DNA of 18,354 bases from Paracoccaceae bacterium (GCA_021647745.1 JAKIUB010000039.1:1-18354); one strand, 5' to 3'; numbered from the stretch's first letter, positions 1 to 7,340 are shown. A program made the numbers and translations. The notes: a model not told the origin generated them from the letters alone.

Positions 1-1
1 C

Positions 2-439
2 GAAGGCGAGGCCGCGATGCAGCTACAATCTTTGGCCGAGGCCTGCCCGCAAGAACAGGGCGAATATCCCGTTATTGCCGAAAATATCATCACATGGCAG
101 CCACTCCTTGTCGGTATCCTTGGTAATTTGCAGGCGGGTATTGCGCCGGAAACCATCGCGCGCCGGTTTCACAACACTCTGGCCGCCCTTATTAGCCGCA
201 TGGTGCAGAAACTGTCTGCGCAATATGATGTGGATACGGTCGTGCTGACCGGCGGGGTATTTCAAAACAGCCTGCTTGCAAGCGCAACCCGGCAGCGGAT
301 CATGGCCTCGAGCCTATCGGTTTTGTGCCCTTCGGACTTTCCCGCAAATGATGGCGGAATTTCACTGGGGCAGGCGAGCATCAGGGCTGCAAGATTATCC
401 GGAGAATGGGGGGATAGGGTCAGCGATGCAGCACAGTAA
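2..439 (+). CDS. hypF: Carbamoyltransferase HypF, C-terminal part (5' end outside window)
   Basis: HypF makes the cyanide ligands of the NiFe-hydrogenase active site: it carbamoylates the C-terminal cysteine of HypE using carbamoyl phosphate and ATP. The frame is open from base 2, so this is only the last 145 or so residues of a protein usually about 750 aa long. The visible part is the end of the Kae1/TobZ-like carbamoyltransferase domain. It shows an EGEAAM stretch, then IARRFHNTLA, the VLTGGVFQNSLL segment typical of HypF, and NDGGISLGQA near the end. The ATG at 17 is internal, because the reading frame and the family similarity continue upstream of it. Other hyp or hydrogenase genes are expected to the left but cannot be seen. 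No terminator is evident after the stop. Family assignment is from recognised motifs; role is family knowledge. Confidence 0.9.
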   Translation, partial: EGEAAMQLQSLAEACPQEQGEYPVIAENIITWQPLLVGILGNLQAGIAPETIARRFHNTLAALISRMVQKLSAQYDVDTVVLTGGVFQNSLLASATRQRIMASSLSVLCPSDFPANDGGISLGQASIRAARLSGEWGDRVSDAAQ

Positions 440-822
440 TTACCATTTCGGAAATAAGCTGCGGCCAGGTAAAAGCGAGTCGGGATTTGGCTGTGGATCA
501 TAATGCTATTAAGGTATCCCTTTTCCCCAGAGATCGTTCGCCTTCAGGTCCGTTCCCTCCGCCAGATACCCCCAGCTGACAAAATTCTCCAATTATTTCA
601 ATATACAAGGGATATTACAACACATGCGGAACTATATTGGGCACTAACTACAATCCTCCTAAGCTTATTCAAATCCCATCAAAAGGGAACAAATGGTACG
701 AATTTTCGCGACGACCTCTACATTCGCCAAAATTTCCCCACCCCACATTTGTGGGGATTTAGGCGGACACTATCATTATTCTACTCTAGTCTCATCATAA
801 ATCATAATTTATCGAGGCTGAT
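440..822. other. AT-rich intergenic region with no supported gene
   Basis: These 383 bases separate hypF from the AraC-type gene and are clearly richer in A and T than the flanking housekeeping genes. The plus strand is open from 503 to 826, but that reading frame has no ribosome binding site, gives a protein without a recognisable domain, and runs into the next gene, so I do not call it. The right half probably holds the promoter and operator of the AraC-type gene, including the CCCCAC repeat cluster at 735-757. No clear -35/-10 pair can be fixed. Confidence 0.6.
735..757. promoter_or_regulatory. CCCCAC direct/inverted repeat, possible operator
   Basis: TCCCCAC (735-741) and CCCCAC (741-746) are a direct repeat. 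Either one can pair with the inverted partner GTGGGGA (751-757), giving a 6-bp stem with a 4-nt loop or a 7-bp stem with a 9-nt loop. The cluster lies 66-88 nt upstream of the AraC-type start codon, inside otherwise AT-rich DNA. The arrangement fits a regulator binding site or a small hairpin. No T-run follows on either strand, so a terminator is unlikely. Function is inference only. Confidence 0.3.
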
Positions 823-1572
823 ATGATGAAAACCTACGATCCCAAAGGTCATGGAAAAGAAAGAACCGCAGAGGTTATCAAATTTGCCGAGGCCAAGCCG
901 CCAAGCCACCTCGGTGCTATCGTTCACCGGTACATTGAGCTGGAGACAGTAGGCAGGCTTAATATGGATTACCGATTTCATGCGCTGCCTGACGCCTGCG
1001 CTTATCTCGTATTTGACCAATTAAATTCGGATGTTTCGGGCGTCACTAAACTGCGGACAACATCAGAGGAATTGAACCTTGGGCGGCAGTTCCATTATAT
1101 TAACATCCGGTTTTTTCCTGGCGTCTGCCATTTTAGTGAAGACGAGTATTCCTATGGCCTAGTCAACAGTCCCTACAAAGGGGCTTTACCCTTACTTGAG
1201 GCGAACCACAAACTCGCTTCTTGTAACTTTGAGGAGAAGCAGCCTATTTTGACTAGGCTCGTCGAAGACCTGCTCACAGCAAAAAAAATTGTACCAAATT
1301 TGGTTACCCAGAAGATATTTAGGAATATTGATGAGATCAATACGGTGTCGGAAATGGCCGCAGCGTCAAATTTATCAGCACGTCAGTTACAACGCGTACT
1401 GAAACGGACAACGGGGCTGGCTCCTCATGATTTTCTAAAGGTGTTGCGCTTACAGCAAACGCTCAACAATGAAGCATCAGATAACTACGCTGATCAATCC
1501 CATTTCATCCACTCATTCAAAAAAGCGACAGGATATACGCCCGGGCGCTACACAAGAAAGTTTGATGTCTGA
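823..1572 (+). CDS. AraC-family transcriptional regulator with short second HTH
   Basis: This is a DNA-binding transcription regulator of the AraC/XylS type, about 249 aa. Residues 1-165 form an N-terminal sensor-like region with no catalytic motif I recognise. Residues 173-207 hold the first helix-turn-helix (SEMAAASNLSARQLQRVLKR, followed by TTGLAPHDFLKVLRLQQ). Residues 222-245 hold the family signature YADQSHFIHSFKKATGYTP. Between RLQQTL and YADQ there are only seven residues, roughly 12 fewer than in the usual second HTH, so its first helix is shortened. GAGG at 814-817 serves either ATG 823 (5-nt spacing) or ATG 826 (8-nt spacing). The VOC-family gene follows 73 nt downstream on the same strand, a pairing that suggests the regulator controls it. 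Base composition is more AT-rich than in the flanking genes, which suggests acquisition by transfer. Confidence 0.85.
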   Translation: MMKTYDPKGHGKERTAEVIKFAEAKPPSHLGAIVHRYIELETVGRLNMDYRFHALPDACAYLVFDQLNSDVSGVTKLRTTSEELNLGRQFHYINIRFFPGVCHFSEDEYSYGLVNSPYKGALPLLEANHKLASCNFEEKQPILTRLVEDLLTAKKIVPNLVTQKIFRNIDEINTVSEMAAASNLSARQLQRVLKRTTGLAPHDFLKVLRLQQTLNNEASDNYADQSHFIHSFKKATGYTPGRYTRKFDV

Positions 1573-1645
1573 TATTTACAATATTATTCGCGCCCTTGCC
1601 GCTAAGCTACGACTCATTAGCTCACCTTAAATCAAGGATTTACAA

Positions 1646-2026
1646 ATGACAAAAATGAACGCAATTGGTTGGTTTGATATCTATGTCAATGACATGAAAC
1701 GGGCTGTAGCATTTTATGAAACTGTTCTTGGAATCACGCTTGAAGCTATGGGTGACCCAACTGGTGAAACCGAAATGATGAGCTTTGCCGCTGATATGGG
1801 TGTATATGGCGCTGGAGGTGCTTTGGTGAAAATGCCACACGCGCAGCCGGGGCCAGGCGGCACACAGGTCTACTTCTCTGTCGCTGACTGTGCTGTGGAA
1901 GAGGCACGCGTCGCTGATGCAGGCGGCAAGGTTATTCGCCCGAAATTCTCCATCGGCAACTTTGGTTGGGTGACACTGTGTCAGGACCCCGAAGGTAATA
2001 TGGTTGGCTTTAGCTCCATGAAGTAA
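1646..2026 (+). CDS. VOC-family (glyoxalase/bleomycin-resistance fold) protein
   Basis: A small 126-aa protein of the vicinal oxygen chelate superfamily, a single-domain type that normally works as a dimer with paired beta-alpha-beta-beta-beta modules. The first module is seen in WFDIYVNDMKRAVAFYETVLG (residues about 9-29), the second in VYFSVADCAVEEARVADAGGKV and the closing DPEGNMVGFSS. The usual first metal-ligand histidine position appears to be occupied by F or W, as in many VOC proteins related to PhnB whose substrates are unknown, so metal-dependent glyoxalase activity should not be assumed. AAGGA lies about 7 nt before the ATG. It sits just downstream of an AraC-type regulator and is probably its target. 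After the stop comes a long inverted repeat (2029-2107). Family is clear; substrate is unknown. Confidence 0.88.
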   Translation: MTKMNAIGWFDIYVNDMKRAVAFYETVLGITLEAMGDPTGETEMMSFAADMGVYGAGGALVKMPHAQPGPGGTQVYFSVADCAVEEARVADAGGKVIRPKFSIGNFGWVTLCQDPEGNMVGFSSMK

Positions 2027-2028
2027 GG

Positions 2029-2107
2029 GTGAAGTGGTCCTGCAAAACCTAACCCGATATACCTTAACTCAGCCGAAAACCTGTTCGGAAAAGCAGGACC
2101 ACTTCAC
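2029..2107. repeat. Perfect 15-bp inverted repeat, possible MITE/IS remnant or terminator
   Basis: The left arm GTGAAGTGGTCCTGC (2029-2043) is exactly repeated in inverse orientation at 2093-2107, with 49 nt between the arms. A second small hairpin, CCGAA/TTCGG (2073-2077 and 2084-2088), lies inside. There is no T-run after either arm, which argues against an ordinary rho-independent terminator. There is also no obvious target-site duplication. An arm of this length with a short core resembles a very small non-autonomous insertion sequence, but this is inference. Confidence 0.6.
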
Positions 2108-2139
2108 ACTTCAACTGTTCGAGTTTGAAAAAAGAGACG

Positions 2140-2234
2140 GTTCGCCAACCTAGATTACGTGGTCTAACCATAAGAGGCTAACGGCGAACTCCTTCCCGAT
2201 CAGGCATCTTGCAAAATACCGGATCGGCGGAAGG
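2140..2234. repeat. Two consecutive hairpins
   Basis: GTTCGCC (2140-2146) pairs with GGCGAAC (2183-2189). CCTTCCCGATC (2191-2201) pairs with GATCGGCGGAAGG (2222-2234) apart from a 2-nt bulge. The two stems are adjacent, so the stretch could fold as a structured RNA, or be the remains of element ends. No family was recognised. Confidence 0.4.
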
Positions 2235-2256
2235 TTAACAAGATTTCGATACATAA

Positions 2257-2388
2257 GGGGCGGTTCCGTTCTCCGGCAAAGGCGTGGAGGTGTTGCGCTG
2301 GATGCTCAAAGGTAAAAGTGTGGCACAGGAAAACAGCAGTATGAACGCCGGAGAATGGCGCGAGCTGATGGCGCAAATCAAAGAATAG
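2257..2388 (+). pseudogene. Short ORF remnant, origin unknown
   Basis: After an in-frame stop at 2254-2256 the frame stays open for 43 codons and closes with TAG at 2386-2388. The encoded piece contains GKGVEVLRWMLKGKSVAQ and ends GEWRELMAQIKE. It has housekeeping-like GC content, unlike the DNA to its left, but no convincing start codon or ribosome binding site. The EVLRWMLKGKS stretch recalls the start of a LuxR-type HTH (EREVLRWMAEGKS), but what follows does not continue that fold. It may be the 3' end of a gene whose 5' part was lost when the island to the left arrived. Low certainty. Confidence 0.25.
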
Positions 2389-2396
2389 TCATACGG

Positions 2397-2606
2397 TTAG
2401 AAATCGCTGGCGATACCTTTTTTCTCCCAATCGCCAAAGCGGATCGGCTCGGGGCCATCACGCCCGCCCAGCTCTTCGGGCAGCTCAAGCACAGCGGCTT
2501 TTTTCTTGCGGGCTATGGCTTCCTTTAGCGCACGGGCGGCGGCCTCGGCGCGGCGGGCTTCTATATCGGCTTTGGCACGGCTCTCGTTCATTGCGTATAT
2601 CCCCAT
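2397..2606 (-). CDS. DUF1674 / succinate dehydrogenase assembly factor 4-like protein
   Basis: A 64-69 aa protein of the DUF1674 family, the bacterial relatives of mitochondrial SDHAF4, which binds the flavoprotein subunit of succinate dehydrogenase during assembly. The diagnostic part is the C-terminus: an ELGGRDGPEPIRFGDWEKKG block followed by IASDF at the very end, matching the family's GG-GPEPTRYGDWE-KG-DF pattern. The N-terminal half is a charged Ala/Arg/Lys/Glu-rich helix. Two starts are possible: ATG at 2606, or ATG at 2591, which has GGGGA 8 nt upstream and may be the real one. It is divergent from rsmB, with 112 nt between them that must carry both promoters. The function in bacteria is inferred from the mitochondrial family. 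Confidence 0.85.
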   Translation of the reverse strand: MGIYAMNESRAKADIEARRAEAAARALKEAIARKKKAAVLELPEELGGRDGPEPIRFGDWEKKGIASDF

Positions 2607-2718
2607 CGGCGCTGCGCATTAGCCGCAAAATAACGGGTTCATACAGACAGGCGCAAGCAGATTCGGCTTTGCCTTCGGGCCGGATTGGGCTAAGGCGGGC
2701 AGGAAACAGGAGAAATAC

Positions 2719-4011
2719 ATGGGTGTTCCAGGATTTGCGCCACGTCTGGCGGCCGCAGAAATGTTGAAAGGGGTGCTGGAAGAGGGGCGCTTGCTCTCCG
2801 ATCTGGTGCAATCCAGCCGTGGGCCGCTGGCAAGCCTGCCGCCGCAAGGCCGGGCGCGCGCCCAGAGCCTCGCTACCGATACTCTGCGCCACCTTGGCCG
2901 AATCGACACCGTGCTCAATCAATTTTTACAAAAAGAACCTCCCGCACTGGTGCGCAATGCCCTGCGGCTGGCCACCTGCGAAATGGTGGTAGACGGTATC
3001 GCCCCGCACGCGGCCGTCGATGCGGCTGTGCGTATGGTGAAAAACAACCGTCAGACCACACATCTGGCGGGCCTGACCAATGCCGTTGCCCGGCGCGTGG
3101 CCGAGAATGGCCGTGCAATATGGCCCGATCTCGAGCCAACCTCCCTGCCCCCCCACCTCGCCAAACCCTTGACCAAGGTGTATGGCGCCAAGGCGGTATC
3201 GGCTTTTGAGGCCGCCCATGAAGCAGGTGCGCCGCTGGATATATCGCTGCATCCGTCGGTAGATGTGTCGGCCCTTGCCGAGGCGCTAAATGCCGAGATT
3301 TTACCCACCGGTAGCCTGCGCTTGCAGGAATGGGGGCAAATATCGGCCATGCCCGGCTTTGACGAGGGCGCGTGGTGGGTGCAGGATGCGGCGGCGGCCA
3401 TACCTGCCAATTTGCTCGGTGATATCAAGGAAAAAACTGTGCTGGATCTCTGCGCAGCCCCCGGCGGCAAGACCATGCAGCTGGCGGCCGCTGGCGCAAA
3501 AGTGACCGCGCTGGATCTCTCCGCCACTCGCATGGAGCGGCTGCGGGAGAACCTCGCACGGGTCGAACTTCAAGCCGAGGTTTTGGTCGAAGACGTGCTG
3601 GAATACGCCCCCGACAAAAAATTTGACGCCATCCTGCTCGATGCTCCCTGTTCAGCCACCGGCACCATTCGGCGCCATCCCGACCTGCCCTACGCCAAAG
3701 CCGACCTCTCTCTCAATCCGTTGCTGAACCTCCAGAAAGACATGCTGGCCGAGGCCTCGAAATGGCTGAAACCGGGTGGAGAACTGGTTTATTGCACCTG
3801 TTCGCTCTTTCCCGAAGAAGGTGAAGCCCAGATCGAGGCTTTTCTTGAAACCCACCCGGAATTCGAGCAAAATCCTGCTTTGGTTGACGGCCTGAACCCC
3901 GACTGGCTAGACAGCCATGGCGGCCTGCGCCTGCGCCCGGATTACTGGCACGAGCGCGGCGGCATGGACGGCTTTTATATCGCCCGCCTTAAAAAGAAAC
4001 CCCAAGGGTGA
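2719..4011 (+). CDS. rsmB: 16S rRNA (cytosine-967-C5)-methyltransferase RsmB
   Basis: RsmB methylates C967 of 16S rRNA at carbon 5 using S-adenosylmethionine. At 430 aa it has the expected length. Residues about 8-135 form the NusB-like RNA-binding domain. The Rossmann methyltransferase domain follows, with the SAM-binding motif LDLCAAPGGKT (242-252), LDLS (265-268), the motif IV DAPCSATG (308-315, Cys311) and motif VI TCSLFPEEGE (360-369, Cys361, the expected nucleophile in this family). AGGAGA lies 5 nt before the ATG, which supports this start. The heparinase-like gene begins within 25 nt of the stop or overlaps it, and purH follows, so the three are probably co-transcribed. RsmB is the best family choice among RsmB/RsmF/NOL1 proteins because of the NusB domain. 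Confidence 0.93.
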   Translation: MGVPGFAPRLAAAEMLKGVLEEGRLLSDLVQSSRGPLASLPPQGRARAQSLATDTLRHLGRIDTVLNQFLQKEPPALVRNALRLATCEMVVDGIAPHAAVDAAVRMVKNNRQTTHLAGLTNAVARRVAENGRAIWPDLEPTSLPPHLAKPLTKVYGAKAVSAFEAAHEAGAPLDISLHPSVDVSALAEALNAEILPTGSLRLQEWGQISAMPGFDEGAWWVQDAAAAIPANLLGDIKEKTVLDLCAAPGGKTMQLAAAGAKVTALDLSATRMERLRENLARVELQAEVLVEDVLEYAPDKKFDAILLDAPCSATGTIRRHPDLPYAKADLSLNPLLNLQKDMLAEASKWLKPGGELVYCTCSLFPEEGEAQIEAFLETHPEFEQNPALVDGLNPDWLDSHGGLRLRPDYWHERGGMDGFYIARLKKKPQG

Positions 4012-4036
4012 CAAGCGTGCCCCCTCGGCTTATGTA

Positions 4037-5668
4037 ATGGTTCAAACGGTCAAACTGCGGTGCGATACCTCCATGCCAAAACCCGACAGCCCAAACAAAA
4101 AACAAAGCTGGCGCAAGGTTCGCCTCTCCGGATTGCGCTTGGCGCCGCGCAGTTTCTTGCACCACCCCGAAGCACGTCGCATCGGCTCTTATAACCGCGG
4201 CGAGCATCTGATGACTGGCCGGTTTGACATCGAGGGATGCTCCTCTGCTTCCTCGATCTGGGATGCCGCTGCCCCCGAAAGCCTGTTTATCAAGCGCGCA
4301 CACAACTTTGGCTGGCTTGATGACCTTGTAGCAGTCGGTGACGGGCCAGCACGCAAGTTTGCCCAGCGCTGGTTGATGGAGTGGATCAGGCAATACGGAC
4401 AGAACGATATAATTGCATGGCATCCTGCACGGGTCGGGCAGCGGGTGGTTTCATGGTGTTCACATGCCATATATTTGCTCCAAGGGCAGCCTCCGAAGGC
4501 CTCGTCCGCTATTTTCAAAAGCCTTGGGTTGCAGACTGCCTTTCTTCATCGAAACTGGAAAGTGGCCCCGCAAGGGCTGGCGCAAATCGATGCTCTGACA
4601 GGTATGATCTATGCGGGCCTGTCGCTTGAAGGGTGCGAGTATGCGCTGCGCCCCGCCATACAGGGGCTGGAAAAGATCTGCATTAGCCTGATCTCTCCCG
4701 AAGGAACAATCCCGAGCCGCAACCCCGAAGAACTGGCAGAGATTTTCGCCCGCCTGACATGGGTGGGCAAGTTGCTGGAAAGCACCGGATATCCCGCCAA
4801 CCCCACACTTGAAGATGCGCTTTTGCGCATGGCGCCAGGCCTGCGGGCACTGCGGCTAGGTGATGGCGGACTGGCGCGATTTCATGGTGGCGGGAGGAGC
4901 GCGACCGGCCGGCTGGATCAATCCTTCGCTGACGCCGGTATCCGTAAAGCGGTGCCTGTCAGCAGCTTTATGGGCTATGAGCGGCTCGCGGCGGGCAGGC
5001 TTGTGCTGGTGATGGATTGCACTGCCCCGCCACAAAGCCCGGGCGCCCATCAAAGCACGCTCTCCATGGAAATATCGACAGGGCGTTGGCCCTTGCTCGT
5101 GCATTGCGGCCCGGCAGCTGAATGGCCCTCCCCCTGGAGGGAAGCCTGCGCACGCCCCGAAGCCCATAATAACCTGACCATAGAGGGCCACGGGCCGACG
5201 CCAGCCTCCCCTCGTATCGAGCGCGCACAGGATGCCGGTGCCCAATGGCTATCTGCGGTGACAGACGGGTTCTCTTCACGCTTCGGGGTGCAATACGAGC
5301 GCCGCGTGCTGCTCTCCACCGATGGTCGCCAGATAAGTGGCGAAGACAGGCTGACCCCCGACACACCCCTGCCGGAGAATCCCCACCTGGCGGATATCCT
5401 GTCTCGTCCGGCACGCGGCCATACGTTTTTTTTGCATTTTCACCTGCACCCCGAGGTGGTGGCGCACAAGGGAAATGACCATATAGCCCTGACCCTGCCT
5501 GATGGCGAGAGCTGGGTATTTTGCCAAAATGGTGGAATAGTGGAGCTTGAAGGGTCGGTTTTTCTCGACCAAAACAGCCGAATGCCCCACATGACAAAAC
5601 AGATTGTTGTGACCGGACGCACGATCGACTATGCAGGCGCCATTCGCTGGCGCTTTACCAAAGCCTAG
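4037..5668 (+). CDS. Heparinase II/III-like protein
   Basis: A 543-aa protein of the heparinase II/III-like type, whose characterised members are polysaccharide lyases or glycan-active enzymes. The N-terminal half (about 45-280) is an alpha-rich region of the alpha/alpha-toroid kind, beginning around SYNRGEHLMTGRFDIEG. The C-terminal half is the beta-rich heparinase II/III domain, with LARFHGGG, the PGAHQSTLSMEI segment (His-containing, typical of the family), and FGVQYERRVLLS. No signal peptide is seen, which is notable for an enzyme expected to meet polysaccharide. Start choice: the frame is open back to 3917 inside rsmB, but ATG 4037 or ATG 4073 is more reasonable; neither has a strong SD. 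It lies between rsmB and purH, an arrangement I recall from Rhodobacterales. Its substrate is unknown; a role in envelope glycan metabolism is possible. Confidence 0.82.
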   Translation: MVQTVKLRCDTSMPKPDSPNKKQSWRKVRLSGLRLAPRSFLHHPEARRIGSYNRGEHLMTGRFDIEGCSSASSIWDAAAPESLFIKRAHNFGWLDDLVAVGDGPARKFAQRWLMEWIRQYGQNDIIAWHPARVGQRVVSWCSHAIYLLQGQPPKASSAIFKSLGLQTAFLHRNWKVAPQGLAQIDALTGMIYAGLSLEGCEYALRPAIQGLEKICISLISPEGTIPSRNPEELAEIFARLTWVGKLLESTGYPANPTLEDALLRMAPGLRALRLGDGGLARFHGGGRSATGRLDQSFADAGIRKAVPVSSFMGYERLAAGRLVLVMDCTAPPQSPGAHQSTLSMEISTGRWPLLVHCGPAAEWPSPWREACARPEAHNNLTIEGHGPTPASPRIERAQDAGAQWLSAVTDGFSSRFGVQYERRVLLSTDGRQISGEDRLTPDTPLPENPHLADILSRPARGHTFFLHFHLHPEVVAHKGNDHIALTLPDGESWVFCQNGGIVELEGSVFLDQNSRMPHMTKQIVVTGRTIDYAGAIRWRFTKA

Positions 5669-5700
5669 CCCATTTCCACCTCCTGATGAAGGAAAAGCAA

Positions 5701-7293
5701 ATGCCCTCCCCACATTCCCCCATCCGCCGCGCCCTGCTTTCGGTTTCTGACAAAGCCGGTGTTGTCGAGCTTGGCCAGAAGCTGCATGAAATGGGGGTCG
5801 AACTGCTCTCCACCGGCGGCACTGCCACGGCTCTGCGGCAAGCCGGCCTGCCGGTGTGCGATGTATCCGAGATCACCGGCTTTCCGGAAATGATGGACGG
5901 GCGGGTCAAGACCCTGCACCCGAATGTACATGGCGGGCTGCTCGCCCTGCGTGACAACCCCGAACACATCGCCGCCATGCAAACCCACGGCATAGGCGCC
6001 ATCGATCTGCTGGTGGTCAACCTCTATCCTTTCGAGGCCACCGTTGCCGCCGGTGCGGATTATGACACATGTATCGAGAATATAGACATCGGTGGCCCCG
6101 CAATGATCCGCGCAGCCGCCAAAAACCACAGTTTTGTAACCGTGGTTGTCGATGTCGAGGATTATGACAAGCTGCTCGGAGATATGGCCCAGCACGAGGG
6201 CGCCACCTGCCGCAAGTTCCGCAAAAAACTGGCGCAGATCGCCTATGCCCGCACCGCCGCATACGATGCCGCGGTTTCCAGCTGGATGGCAGAGGCTATC
6301 GGGGTTAAAACCCCGCGCCGCCGTGCGATATCCGGCACCCTTGCCCAGAGCCTCAGATATGGTGAAAACCCCCATCAGAAAGCGGCATTTTATAAAGACG
6401 GATCCACCCGCCCGGGCGTGGCCACCGCCAAGCAGCTGCAAGGCAAAGAGCTTTCCTACAACAACATAAACGACACCGACGCCGCAATCGAGCTGGTCGC
6501 GGAGTTTGACCCCGCCGATGGTCCGGCCTGCGCGATCATAAAACATGCCAACCCCTGCGGTGTTGCGCGTGGTGAAACCCTGACCGAAGCCTACCGCTCG
6601 GCGTTTAACTGCGACAATGTCTCTCCCTTTGGCGGAATTATTGCGCTCAACCAGACCCTCGATGCGGCAACCGCCAAAGAGATCACGCAGATATTCACCG
6701 AAGTGGTGGTCGCGCCAGACGTGACCGATGCCGCCAGAGAGGTTTTTGCACAAAAGAAAAACCTCCGCCTACTCGTGACCGGTAGCCTGCCCGATATAAC
6801 CGCGCCGGGCCGCAGCTGGAAAAAAGTCTCCGGCGGCTATCTGGTGCAAGACCGCGACAATGGTATAATTGGTTCCGAAGACCTGCGTATCGTCAGCCAG
6901 CGCCCCCCGACCGAACAGGAAATGACCGATTTGCTCTTTGCATGGAAGGTGGCAAAACACGTTAAATCCAACGCGATTGTCTATGTAAAAGACCGCGCGA
7001 CCGTGGGGATCGGGGCGGGCCAGATGAGTCGGGTGGATTCCACAAGGATTGCTGCCAGCAAAGCCAAAGACATGGCCAAAGCCCTCGGCCTCTCCACGCT
7101 GCCGACCATTGGCTCGGTCGTGGCTTCCGATGCGTTTTTTCCCTTTGCCGACGGGCTGATCACCGCAGCCGAGGCAGGGGCAACCGCCATTATCCAGCCC
7201 GGCGGCTCGATGCGCGACGACGAGGTAATAGAGGCGGCAAACAAGGCCGGCCTGGCGATGGTATTTACCGGCATGAGGCATTTTCGCCATTAA
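5701..7293 (+). CDS. purH: Bifunctional AICAR transformylase / IMP cyclohydrolase PurH
   Basis: PurH catalyses the last two steps of IMP synthesis: formylation of AICAR with 10-formyl-tetrahydrofolate, then ring closure to IMP, in the cytosol. Residues 1-145 are the MGS-like IMP cyclohydrolase domain (RALLSVSDKAG, STGGTA, and the GRVKTLHPNVHGG motif at 68-79). The rest is the AICAR transformylase domain, with SLRYGENPHQKA (217-228) and the catalytic KHANPCG (281-287; Lys281 and His282 are the expected active-site pair). The frame also has ATG 5686, but AAGGA at 5689-5693 sits 7 nt before ATG 5701 and decides for the shorter 530-aa form, matching the usual 529-530 aa. It is probably co-transcribed with rsmB and the heparinase-like gene, and a terminator follows directly. 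Confidence 0.96.
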   Translation: MPSPHSPIRRALLSVSDKAGVVELGQKLHEMGVELLSTGGTATALRQAGLPVCDVSEITGFPEMMDGRVKTLHPNVHGGLLALRDNPEHIAAMQTHGIGAIDLLVVNLYPFEATVAAGADYDTCIENIDIGGPAMIRAAAKNHSFVTVVVDVEDYDKLLGDMAQHEGATCRKFRKKLAQIAYARTAAYDAAVSSWMAEAIGVKTPRRRAISGTLAQSLRYGENPHQKAAFYKDGSTRPGVATAKQLQGKELSYNNINDTDAAIELVAEFDPADGPACAIIKHANPCGVARGETLTEAYRSAFNCDNVSPFGGIIALNQTLDAATAKEITQIFTEVVVAPDVTDAAREVFAQKKNLRLLVTGSLPDITAPGRSWKKVSGGYLVQDRDNGIIGSEDLRIVSQRPPTEQEMTDLLFAWKVAKHVKSNAIVYVKDRATVGIGAGQMSRVDSTRIAASKAKDMAKALGLSTLPTIGSVVASDAFFPFADGLITAAEAGATAIIQPGGSMRDDEVIEAANKAGLAMVFTGMRHFRH

Positions 7294-7315
7294 ATTCAGC
7301 CACCAAAGCAAAAAA

Positions 7316-7340
7316 CGCCGCCCGAGGCTCCCGGGCGGCG
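7316..7340. terminator. Two-sided rho-independent terminator between purH and bztD
   Basis: CGCCGCCCG (7316-7324) and CGGGCGGCG (7332-7340) form a perfect 9-bp GC stem with a 7-nt loop. On the minus strand the stem is followed by a run of six T, so it is a strong terminator for the bzt operon. On the plus strand the sequence after it is T-rich (TAAATATTTGTATTTT), so it should also stop purH transcription. Confidence 0.9.

Larger units (their letters stand above)
2027..2396. other. Intergenic region with several inverted repeats and an ORF remnant
   Basis: These 370 bases between the VOC gene and the SDHAF4-like gene contain no complete gene. They hold a 15-bp perfect inverted repeat (2029-2107), two further hairpins (2140-2189 and 2191-2234), and a short open stretch (2257-2388) ending just before the convergent SDHAF4-like stop codon. 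The density of inverted repeats suggests a decayed mobile element or a structured transcript. Neither can be confirmed by eye. Confidence 0.55.

Noticed and set aside
503..826. 107-codon open frame on the plus strand between hypF and the AraC-type gene
   Set aside because: No ribosome binding site, no recognisable domain, it runs into the next start, and long open frames are easy to find by chance in such short gaps.
2029..2107. Inverted repeat as an ordinary rho-independent terminator of the VOC gene
   Set aside because: The loop is 49 nt and no T-run follows the right arm, so the classic pattern is not met.
3917..4036. Heparinase-like frame extended back to 3917 inside rsmB
   Set aside because: It would overlap the rsmB 3' end by about 95 nt in another frame, and the added residues look like a shadow of rsmB coding sequence.
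5686..5700. Upstream ATG 5686 as the purH start
   Set aside because: AAGGA at 5689-5693 is correctly spaced for ATG 5701 and would lie inside the coding region if 5686 were used; the 530-aa form fits the family length.
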